Part shown: piece after piece, positions 35,801 to 47,500 of the stretch
Numbering within the stretch: position 1 is the stretch's first letter
Layout: each line of letters opens with the position of its first letter
DNA from: Thraustochytrium sp. TN22
Taxonomy: Eukaryota > Sar > Bigyra > Thraustochytrida > Thraustochytriidae
Assembly (NCBI GenBank): GCA_013306675.1
Contig: JABLUY010000060.1
Span: 62,001-126,000 of the forward strand
DNA: 64,000 nt
Direction of reading: 5' to 3'
Notes under the pieces: model-generated
Told to the model about the DNA's origin: nothing
The model's database searches: none
What the model saw: only the letters and a program-made list of their open reading frames with translations
Made by a program: the position numbers and the translations under genes

Positions 35801-38800
35801 CAGAGGCGAGGCGGACCGCTTCAGATACGTCTTTGAAAAAGAGGCCAAAGTGACACCGAGCAACGCGCCCGAGGTTATCCGCAAGACCACTGGCACCGAG
35901 CTCAGCTCGGATCAGCGCAAGCAAGCGTACATGTTCTGCAAGCGCAAGGGCTTGCAGTCCTCCGACACGCTCAGTTTTTCCCAGTACCGCGACATGTGCG
36001 TCGACCTGGGACTTATGAGCGACAGCAGCGGCACGGACGACGACATGGCCTCCTCGCGGTCAGCGCGTCGGCACCATCGCAGCCGGAGCAGGAGCCGGAG
36101 CCGGAGCCGGAGCCCGCGTGCACGCGCCGGCCGAAGTGGCCGAGACGAGGCGGGCGGCAGCTCCGAGGACTCAGCCGACTTCCACGTGGACGACCGTGTC
36201 CAAGGCCAATTTGGCACCGGGACCGAATGGTACTCCGGACGCGTGGTTCGGGTGCACCGCGACGGCTCCATTGACATCGACTACGACGATGGCGATAAGG
36301 AGCAGCGCAAGGAGCCCAACAAGGTGCGTCCGTTGGGTCGGTCCTCGCCGCGCCGTGGCGGGCGCTCGCCCCGCAAGGACAAGAGGGAGCGCACGATTTG
36401 GGACAAGATGAGGCGCGTGGCCGCCCGTGAAGCCGGCCGTGGGCACAGAGCTCCAAGCATGAATGAGATTGACCGGGAGGAGGACCTGCGCAAGCGGTGC
36501 AAGGCTATTCTAGGGCCACGTCGCTTCAACGAGCTGAAGCGCGCCTTTGACAAGTACGACCGCGACGGGAACGGCGAGCTGACCGAGGATGAGGTGGCCG
36601 AGACCTTTCGTGACATGGGCAAGTCCTTTCGGCGAAGCGACGTGCGTAAATGGATCCGTGAGGTCGACGCAGACCGGTCCGGCACGGTCGACCTGGTCGA
36701 ATTCATTCAGGCGTACACGGGCATCTCCGTTGACCTTTCAGGCGACTCGGGCTCCGAAGATGATTCAGACTCGCGAAGCTCTGCTTCGTCTGGCGCATCT
36801 CATTCCCGCCGACGCTCGAGGCGCGCGCCAAGCCGCGGCCGTAGTCGCAGCCGCAGTCGCGGCCGCAGCCGGCACGGACGGCACCGCGGTCGCAGCACGT
36901 CAAGCTCCGAGTCCTCGCTCTCGAGCGGCGAAGAGATGGTCGAGCGTAAGCTGTGGAAGAAGGAGGCCTGGGCCCAGCGTCTCGACGCGGATGCCATCGA
37001 GGCGGTCGAGGACGCCTTCGAGGAGTACTGCTCCAAGACGCGGCGAGGGCGGCGCATTCTGCCGGCCAAGTTTGTCCGTGTGGCGCTGGTCAGCACCGGC
37101 AAGGAGGCCTCCGTCTCGCAGGTGGGCGAGTATATGCGCGTCATGGGACTGAGCAAGGTTGACGCGCTCTCACTACCCGAATTTGCGCACGCCTACGCCT
37201 ATATGTTCTGCGATCCCGAGCGGGACGAGTTCGGCCGCGCCGGCTCATACTACGATAAGCTGTGGGGCTCCGGTGCCGCGGGCCGTACCGGTGGCGCCTC
37301 CTTGAGCCAGCGCAGCTCCATGGGAGACGAAGAGACGATCGCGGCGCTGGCGGCGCAGGTCTTCCGCGCCGGCGAGTGGAAGGGTTCACGCGCCGAGAAC
37401 GAGGCGCTCTTGCGCAAGCTTTCCCTAGGTCGTGCTCCTGAGGAGGTCGACGCCCTCCGGAAACTGGTGCGCGCCTTTGAAGCGATGGACGAGGGGGAGA
37501 CGGGGGAGATCGAGACCCAACGCACCGAAGATCTGCTGCGTCAAGCCGCACGCGACCCTGGTCCTCTCAAGGCTACCATTGAGGCATTTGGCAAGACCCG
37601 CGCGCGCACATCCCTTCCGGAGTTCCTCGCCGCCTTCGGCTTCGTTTTCGAGAGTATTACCGCAGAACCCACTGTTGCGGCCGCCTTTGCAATGCTTCGC
37701 CTCCACGCGACGCCGCAAGACACGCGCGTCGCGGCCGAAACCGTGCTGCACATCATCAACGAGGTGCTCGCGCGTCCTGACGACGCCAACCTTTGGCAAG
37801 TCTCGGTGCGCGAGAAGCGCTTCAGGGCCCGCATCGGCCGCCTGCGCGGCGGCATCGAGCTCATGCACGCGGTCGGCTTCGCGCCCAGGCACAAGACGAC
37901 TGCGGGCGCGCCAGTGCCAGGCTCGGGGCACGTGCAACTTCTCGCGCTCCGCGGGACCGCCGACAAGCACGGCCGCACCATGGTCGAAGGCCTGCCCAAG
38001 GACACGCTCGCCACCCTTGCGGTCCGGCGAGAGGAGGTGGAGGCCGAGCTGCGGCAGCTCGAGGGCGGCGCGCCGACCGTCGGTGAGATCGTCCGCCTGT
38101 TGCAGCAGGAGTGCACCCTGGCGGAGCTGCGCACCGCGCTCGAGACGGCCCTTGGCATTGTCAATGGCGTCCTACAGCACCCAAAGGACTCCCGCCGGTG
38201 GCGCGTTCGCGCTGCCAACCCGCAGTACCTGAAGAAGGTGGGCCAGTGGCAGCACGGACCGGCCCTCATGGAGGCTGTGGGTTTTGAGCGCCATAAGGAG
38301 CTCGACCTCCTCTGCCTGCGCGGCACTCAGACGCAATCCTCTACTAGCGTCGGTGCGGGCGCCGACTTTAAGTTTCCTTCGCTCTCGCAAGAGGTCGAGT
38401 CCATGCTCTGGCGGCGCAAGGTCGACCTTGAAGCGGCGCTTCGCGCTCTTGAGGTCGCCATCATCACGGGCAAGGCCACGGTGACCGAAGCTGGGCCGGC
38501 GTCCCACGCAAAGGAAGAGAACTCCTCCCAGTCGAGGTCACCGAGAGGTCGAAGGGCAGCTGTGGCTGGGGCGCCTCCCGTACGCGCGGGCGAATTGCCT
38601 CTCGAGGCCGGCTTGCAGGGTCGCTCTGCCACCGAGGAGCTTCAACTCAAGATGATTCGCCGCGCCTTCGCAGACCTGGACGTCGACGAAGACGGCTACA
38701 TTACGGTACGCGACCTCAAGACAGCCTTCCAGACTAAGGGCATGGACACCAGTGACACGGCCGTGGCAGACTGGATCAGGGTCCGCGATATCGATCATGA

Positions 38801-41483
38801 TGGGTGTGTCTCCCTCGCGGAGTTCACCGCCTCTTTCGCTCATATGGTACCGCCGCGAATCAGTGAGGGGGTTGCCAAGGGCTCGATGCATGCACAACGG
38901 TCGTCGGCGGCCCAAGGTGGTGGACCTGGGACGAGGGCTTCATCGCTCCCGGCGATGGTCGACGCGGTGTCCCCCGCGGCCGTCGCATTTGGCCTCGTAC
39001 GCCTCTTCAGCACCAAAAAGCTCTGCGCCTCGATCATCTCAAATGCCGTGGCGCTGACCGACAAGGCCATCGACCATTGCGTTCGCGCTTCGCGTAGCGG
39101 CGCTGCGCCGGAGAAGCCCTTTGTATTGTCGCTCGAGGACGCTGAAAGGCTTTTTGGCCGTGCAAAGGGCGTCAAAGAGGTCTTCGCGGCGCTCGGCTGG
39201 TCGGTGGACGCGCGCCGAGGCACCTACGCATCCCGACTCGACGCGGATCAGGTCGCTGCGGTTCGTGCCAGCCTCCGGGAGCTCGAACTCCACCGCCGCG
39301 GCCTGGACTTTCTCGAGGTGGCCAACGCGAGAGCAGTTGGAAGCGCTGTCGCGGCACTTGGTCTCACCCCCTCTACCCAGGAACACCGCCCGTCCTCTTG
39401 GCTTGCCGCCATGGAGACGACGGCGCGATACCTTGGCAACCTCGTGCAAGACCCACAAGCGGCTCGTTTCCGGCGCATCAACATCCAGAATGATGCCTTT
39501 CGAAGGCGCATCGGGCGCATCGATGGCGGCATCGAGGTCCTCCTAGCAGCCGGCTTCCGGGAGAGCGAGGAGTCTGTGCTCGTTCTGCCGCCTAGCGCCA
39601 ATATGGGCGAGGTCTCGGCGCGTCTCGTTGAGATCAAGGCTGGCATCGAGCCTCTCCGCGCGTCCGCCAAGGCAGAGCGCCTTTCGCAGCCTCCCGCTGC
39701 GACCGCTGCGACGACGAAGGAGCAGCGCGCCGGCGCGGCCAACGCGCAGAGCCGCAAGGCTGACAAGGGTGGTAAGCAGGGCAAGCCGGGCAAGTCGGGC
39801 AAGGACGAGCCGCGTCAAGCAAGCCTCGCCTCGTCGCGCATCGATGCATTGCGCATCCGGGAGCTGGAGGCCCAGGTTCATGTCCTCAAGGACAAGCTCG
39901 AACATACTCGCGAGGCCTCACGATCTCAGACAGGTGCCGCTGGAGGGCATTCGCAGTCGCTCGGCCGCAGCACAAGGGGTTCAAGGCGAGGCCCGGACCC
40001 AGCAGACGACGCAGACTGGGCTGCAGAGGCCCTCTTGGCCGAATCGAAGCGAGGCGTTTCGCTCAAACGCGGCAGTGGACGCGGCGGAGGCGCTCTTTCC
40101 GGCGCCAACCAAGTAGGCGACGCCGGCGGCTTCTCGTCGCGAAGGTCCAGGACATCGAGCGCCCGGACTCGCACGTCTCGGGGTGTGACCCGAGGCGAGA
40201 GCCGGTTGCAAGTCGAGTCCGTGGAGGGCTTCCGTCGCGGGGATATGGTAGTCGTGGGCCGCCCTGGGGATCGGCAGCAGGAGGCGCGCTTTGTGGTGGG
40301 TATTAGCGACGGCGGATTGATCGTGGACCGCGCGCTAGACTACAACCAGGAGGAAGGCGCGCCGGTGGTGGAAACCAAGGCGAATCGGTCGGAACAGCGC
40401 GGCTTCCAGCGCCGTGAGACTGCTAGCTTCATCACGTCGGCGATCTTGCTCCCACTCGTAGACACCTGCGCGGGCATGGGCGAGGCTATCGTACACGCGC
40501 GCGATCTTCAACGGCGATTCGAGGAGCGTCCGCTGCCTAGGCCCGTCTTCAGAAGCCAGCTAGAGTTCCTGCGGGTGCTCGGTGAGGACTCACGTGTCGT
40601 TGCGGCTTCCACCCTCGCGCGTGGCCGCGTCGCGGGGCCGCCCGAGGTCGCCATGGCCACCCGCCTTGTGCATGACCAGGCCACTGCCAGCCTGCACGTG
40701 CTGGGGCGCGGAAACACTCTGCATCGCTGGACTGCGGCTCTGTCCCCGCTCGAGCTGCGGGACCTCTTCGAGCTCATGGATGCCGACGGAGACGGCAAAG
40801 TCACTCGCGAGGAGGTGGTCGCCGCGGCGAGCAGTGAGCCCCGCATTGCGGCACTTCTGGGTTCTAACTGCTTCCGAGCCATCGGTGGAGGCGGCGACCG
40901 CGGCACGTCGCTGGCGCTTGGGGCCATCTTTGGCGGCAACCTGAGCGCCGGTCACGGGGCGCAGCAGCAACAGCACGCGCAGCGCGGCGTGCGATGGGAG
41001 GATTTCGCAAGCTTCTTCAGCGCCGGGGCGCGCCGCGCCGCTCGTGTGCGCGCTCAGGCGGAGTGGTGGGCGCAGGTCCAACGCTGGCGCGATGCGACAT
41101 GGGCTGAGGGACTTGACGAGGATGACATCTGCGAGCTCCATGTCGTCTTCTCCCTGTTCGATTCGGACGCGGACGGGAAGCTGACCTGGGACGAGTGGCA
41201 ATCCGCCTGCCTCAGCATGGATGGTACCAAGCCGCCTTGCACCGGTTGGCCCGACCAGGCCTCCGCAACCACACGGCCTTTGGATAGCACGGACCAAGTC
41301 GAGAAGAGCATCGTGGATGATCCACGGAGCCGCAAGGTCGGTTTCGCTGACTTTTGTCGGCTCCGTGCTGCGCTCGCGCGCAAGTTCGACGGCCCACGGC
41401 GCCACTTCGGGGCGTCTCGCGGTGGACTGGGCGTTCTTACGCTCATCCGCCGCCATCTACGTCGCGTGTTTCACCAGCAGGTA

Positions 41484-41536
<53 letters not shown>

Positions 41537-44500
41537 GACCGCACTTTCGGGCGAGTCCTTCTTGCAAGCGGCTTTGGAGGACGAGGCCCTCGCCGGCCTC
41601 ATGCACGTGCCCCTGCACGACAGCAGCTCCAAGAACGATCAGCTTCCAACGACGCTAGAGACACGGCTCCGTGATTGGGGCCGCCGTGTATCACAACGCT
41701 CCGCGTCCATCGCCTGGGCAGACGTAGCCGCGTGCGTGCAGCTCCTGCACGGCGCAGAGGAAGCGCCCGCGGTCGACACGGATGTGTCTGTGCCGCTCTT
41801 TTCCGCAAGCGCGCCGGAGCGCTGTGTTTTCGAAAGCCGCAGTGGTTCGACGGTGTACGAAGTGGTTGCGGATCAGGAGCTACAGCTCTTCTTTTTGCTC
41901 CTCACAAGCGGCGTGCTTGAAGTGTGGGCAAGCGACGGAACCCGCATGCTCGCCAGCTCAAGGGTGCTGGACCGGGAGTCCGAGGCGCGGCGCACACTGG
42001 CGTCCGGTTCGCGCGCCTTAAAGGTGCTACAATTCGATGAGCAATCCTCCCTCCTCGTCATGTGCACAGCGGCAGTTGACGGTGAACTGCGGCTCTTTGA
42101 ATCGGTGAGCCTGCGGGAGCTGCGTCGCGTCAAACTCCGGCCACAGGCCAAGGCTGGCGCGGAGGTTGGCGCCGTCGTGCAGGCGGCCGTCTTCTCGTCG
42201 CGCTGGGATGCGGTCTTTTGCTCGGTGGCGGGCGGCGTCGCAGGTGTCCAAGTGCTCTGCGCAAGGAGCGGTAAGGTGCTCGCGGTCCTGCCCGAGGCCG
42301 GCGAGGCCCCTTGTCTGTTGCATGTGCCACAGGCCGCATTTCTGGTCGCTGGTGACAGCAAGGGCAGGCTGCAGTTCTGGGACCTGGCCGAGCAGATGCG
42401 CTGGCGTCAGCTCGCACAGGAGCGGACGCAGAGCGACGCCGGCTTGCACAAGGTGCTGCGGCGCCTGCAGCAAGCCGTGGCGGAGCACGCCGCGCTTGAG
42501 AACGTGGGACGGCCCGCCCGGGTGCTTTCCCGGGGGAACGACACAGCTGTCAACGTCCGCTACATGGACGACCTGGGCGGCACGGAGCTGGGTGTTGCTC
42601 TCTTCCGGCTACAGCCTCGCGACGATGCCTCGTCGCAGGCCGCCGTGGGCGGCGCTCTTTATCGTGAGGGCGCCCTCGTACAGGTGCACGGCCAGCGCCG
42701 CTTGCGCGTACTCGTCTCGCGCCTGTACGCGGGACGGCCTGGCGTAGTCGACGTGCGCGTGCTCGAAACAGGCGAGGGCTGGGCGGCCGTGTCCTTGCCG
42801 GAAGCGTCGCTCAACGCCGGCATTGGCGACGAGGTAGAAATGCCCATCCCGGCAGAGCGCGTCGACATGGAGGCCGTCTTCACTCGCCTCGACGAGAATG
42901 GCGATGGAATCGTCTCGCTGGACGAGCTGAAGCGCATCATGCAGCAGCGGCTGCGCCTGGATGTTCACGAGGAGGACGTGGCACGTGTTTTTGAGCACAT
43001 CGACGTGAACGGGGACGGCCAGATCTCGCTACGCGAGCTGTCGAGCGCACTCGGCGCGCCTGCCGCGGCCTCAGCCGCACGCGAGCGAGGGCGCCGGCAG
43101 CCGCCCCGTGAGCTGGTGTGCCGGCACACGGAGCGGCTGCCTCCGGGTCGCCGCGAAGGCACGACAGGCGTGCCTATCGTGGCGCTCGAGTACCTGCCCG
43201 ACGCTGGCTTGGTCTGCGCGGCCGGGGCGCTCGGGTCAATTTACTTGGTGGACCCGCTGGCGCGGCGCTTCCGCCTCACGCACCCGGTCTTCGCAGAGCT
43301 CACCTCTGAGGGCACGCAAGAGTTTGCGCAGGCCTCGGAGCCGTACGCGTGCGTGCACGTGATTCAGGCGCCACCTGGGGCGACCGTGACACAGCTCACG
43401 CGTGTGCAGTTCGAAGCCAGCGCCGGGGCCAGCGCAGGCGCCTGCATTGTGAACGAAGCGCAGGCGCAGGCCGCCCGCAACGCGGACGCGCGCCTTACGG
43501 AGGGTCTCGCGCGCGACGATCGCCTCGTGCGAGGCTTCGCATATGTACTCGCGAGCGGGGAGGTGTTCGCGGTAGAGGCCTCCGGGTTCGACGAGCGGAT
43601 GGTGGAGCTCCAAGACCGAGCTCTATTTGGTGTTCACGGCGCCATGACATGCACGGGCGGCTGGCGGACCGGCACCGATGACTTGCGCGAGGCCTTCCGG
43701 CTCCGCGACCGCGTGCGGCGCGTGATTTACTTTGCGTCCAAGGAGGCGCGGGCCGTCTCAGAGGTGCGTGCTTCGCTCGAGCGCGGCCAGCTTGCGCTGG
43801 GCGACGCGCAGGCCATGGCGCGCGCCATGGAGAGCCCGCAGGTGCTACTCTTCCCGTTCTACCAGCACGGAGATGGGCCCGACAACGTGCTACCGGGCCC
43901 GGCGGCAGCCTCGACAACAGCTGCCGTGCTGCGCGAGACCGGCGTGGTGACTCGTCGCCTGGACCGCAGCGTGTACGAGGTGGCCTACGACGCCTCGCGT
44001 ACGCTGCTCAAGCTGCCGCGACACCTGCTCGAGGCGCTGGAGGACGGGTCGCAGACGCGGGCGCTCAGAACCGGCGAGCAGGTGCGCATCCTGCGCGGCA
44101 GCCTGCAGGCTCCCGCGGAGGGGAACGCCCTGGCGGCCGAGCTGCGCCTCGGCGCGGATATGGGTGCCCCGAGCCTTGGTGCGATACGACGGTCGGCCGG
44201 CGTGGAGTTCCTCGCGGCGCTCCTCGTGAACCCGGACGGCGGCCAAAGCGTGGCGCTGTGGTCCGTGGACCGCGGATGCGTGCTGACGCCGGCACGAGAC
44301 CTTGGGCTTCCGCTCGAAAAGAGAGCGCTCACCGAGGCACTCTTGGCGCGCGACCGCTGGCGGGCCATGGCTCACCAGAGCGTGCGCACGTCGGCAGCGC
44401 TGGCGCGCGTGCAGACGACAAGCTTTCGAGAGGCGGAATTGGAGCTGCTCGAGGAGATCGGTGCGTCCATGCGCGGCGTCTCGCTCGCGGTGGACCGCGG

Positions 44501-47500
44501 CCGTGTCGAAACGGCCGCGAAGCAGGCCTTCCGTCTCGCACTGCGACTCCCAGCGAGATGGAGCGCGCGCTTCCGCCACATGCAAACGTGCTACAGAGAG
44601 CTCTTCCGCCGGACTGCCGAGTCCGGCCGGTGCTCCGCGTTGGCACTTGTCGACGCGGTTAACGCGGCGCTTGTCACCGGAGATGAGGCGTCTACACTGG
44701 GTCTGCGCCTGGGTCTCGGCGTGGGCCTCGCTCGCTTTTCGAGCGCACTCACAAGGCAAGGCCGTCGCGAGACCGTCTCGGAGCGCGACCTCCTGGAGTG
44801 TGTCGCGAATCTGCGCCATGAGGTGCTCGCGCCTGCGGAGGCCTTCCACGTGCTGCAGCAGGTTCACATCCTTGACGAAGCGACCTGGTCCGCCGACGAC
44901 ATCGTCGCTCTCTGCGGCCAGCTGGGCGCGACGGACGCGAGCCTCGCCCAAGAGCACAAGAGCGCCCATGATGAAGGCGACCGTAGCCAGGCGGTGTTGG
45001 CCTTCTCTGAGGCCGGCTTTGGTCTGCTGGCAAGCCGTATGGACCCGTTCTGGGCCGTGCGCGACGCAATGGGCGCGGTCCACGTGCAGGGGGCACGTGC
45101 AGAGTCCTGCCCCACGCACGCGAGCAAGCTGCACAGACTTGCGGCACTGGCCGTGGCCGAGGACTGTGCGGCCGGCCTGCAGGCCTGCGAAGCCCAGCTC
45201 AACAGCCTCGCGGGCGCTTTGCGTAAGCGGGCTGTGAAGCTCGTCGAGGCCGTCGTGGCGGACCGCGTGGAGGTCTGCCAGGGCCCAGACGACGGAGGAA
45301 GAGCAGGAGGAGGAGGAGGAGGAGGAGACAGTAAAGAAGACGACCGAGACAACTCGGTGGACGAGGAGTTGAGGCGCTGCACGGAGCACGCGAGGGACCT
45401 TGCTCTCGAGGCGCTCGATAGCCCGGCACCCATCCGCTTCAAGGCCGAGCGAGTGATTCCGGCGCTGAGCATGCAGCTACGCGTTGTCTCGCGCGCGCAC
45501 GCGAGTCTCGCAGGCCGTAGCTCGCGGGAGGTCAGTCTCTATGTGCACACCGTCGCCGCGAGCAAGCTTGGGCGCGTGCAGATCAGTGACGGCCAGCCGT
45601 ACGAGGCGCACTTGGAGCGTGAGGCTGCCATGTACCGCCTGCTGCAGGAGGACAATGTGGCTCCGGTGCTGCTCGATAACGCCCGCGCGGCCCTCGCAGA
45701 TGGCGCCGCGAGTCGCGGTGAGGAAGGGGCCAAAACCCTCGTCCTGGCCGGTCTACCCGGGTGGAGAACCCTGCGCGAGTGCCTCGACACGCACGGATAC
45801 CTGGGCGACCCGGCAGCGGCGCCCCTCCTCGGACTGTGGGCGTCGCAGCTCGTGGACCTTGCGCGGCGACTGCACGCCAAGGGCATTCTTCTGCGTGGTC
45901 CGCGCCCACGCCAGGTGCTCGTGTCGCCCTGTGGACGCTTCGTGCGGCTGGCCTCTCTTGCAACGGCTGGCTTGCTGTCGATGGACGGTGACGCCGAGGG
46001 CACGATGGTCTGTGGACCCGATCTCGGGGCCTTGGTTCCCCCGGACGAGCGCGGCTACGATCCACGTGCCGACGTCCAGGGCGGCCGGCAGCCGGGTCCG
46101 GAATACGACACGTACTGTATCGGTTGTCTGCTGCTCGAGGCCATGACCGGAGCGGCGCCTCCTGCAGATCCCGAGCTCATCCCCTTCGGCTGCTTCAGCA
46201 CACAAGTGGGCGGGCACTCCGCTACGGCGAGCGCCACACGCGGTAGCCTCGTGGTGGGCTCACGTGGCGAGCTGCAGCTGCAAGCGCCCTCTCAACAAGG
46301 GGGCGAGCAGGACACCAGGTTGGCTCGGCGGCACGCCGAGCTCTCGGCGCTCGTGGGATGGCTTCTTGCAGGCAGCTTCGCTGCAACGTCCGAAATGGAG
46401 CACGAGCAGCCTGCGCAGGTCGCTGTGCTTGACTTTGCTGTGCGGTGCGTACAGCACGAACCCGGAGCTAGGGCGCAAGCCACAGACCTGGCGCCCTGGG
46501 TGTCCGGCTACACCTCGCGGACCGCCTTTGCAGACGCAAGCCAGGCGGCGCGCGTGTGGACCGCGCAGAAGCGCGTGAGCATGGACGTAAGAGAGGGCAT
46601 TGCCGTGCCTCTGGAAATCCTCGCCGCGCAGGCGCACTTGCTGCAGTCGCCATCGACCAAGGATGCGCAAGAGGAGGCGACGTCCGTGGACCCGCGTCTT
46701 CTTCTGGATGCTGTGGACGCGGTGGTGGAGTGCTGCTGCGGCAACAGAGCGAGCACCGCAATTGCGGAGAGCTCGCCTTCTGCGTGCGACGAGGTAGTGG
46801 GCATGGGCGCGCTGCAGACGCTTGCGAAGTTGGCGCTCCGCGCCTATGCGGACGACCTTCGCCAGGGCTCCACGTCGACGGCGGCGGTGCCTGAGGATCC
46901 GGTTCGCGTACGCCTAATGCGCCGCGTCGTCCAGGCCTTCCAAACCATCGCTGCGGAGCTTGGGCGTCCGGGCCCTGCCTCGCCCATGGCGGCCCATGCT
47001 GGCCCCTTGCTGGAGGCAATGACCCTGCTGTACTGCGGGCGCTTCGAAGCCTCGCTGGATACCGCAGAGATCAACGAGTGCGTGTGGACCCCGGAGCTGG
47101 AGCGACTCGTAGCACCGCTCGTGCGGCAGCTCGTGACCGAGGAGGGCAGCGGGAATGCACGGTACCCCGCGCTTCGCGAGTGGCTCGCACGCGGCGAAGT
47201 GACGCGGTCCGCCACGTACTACGGCGAGATGCTCAGCTTGGGCCACAGCCTCGCGCAGCTCGCAACGTCAAGGCGCAAGTCGCGGTCGCGCATCGTTGCG
47301 GGCCGTGTGGTGCTCTCGATGCTGCGGTCGCCCGAGCCCCAGCACGTGCAGCTGTGCGTTGACCTCGGCGTTGCGGAGCACGCGGCAGCGCTGGTCGGCG
47401 ACGAGGAGGAGGAGCTGGCCTTGCTAGCGCTGGAGTGCGCCCAGGTGGCGCTGGAGGCCATCACTAGTGAGGCGAGCGCGGCCATCCTGGATGGGGCGCT

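Noticed and set aside
43890-45389. Minus-strand frame of 499 codons inside the giant gene
   Set aside because: This is a GC-driven antisense frame. The plus-strand reading contains recognisable domains on both sides.
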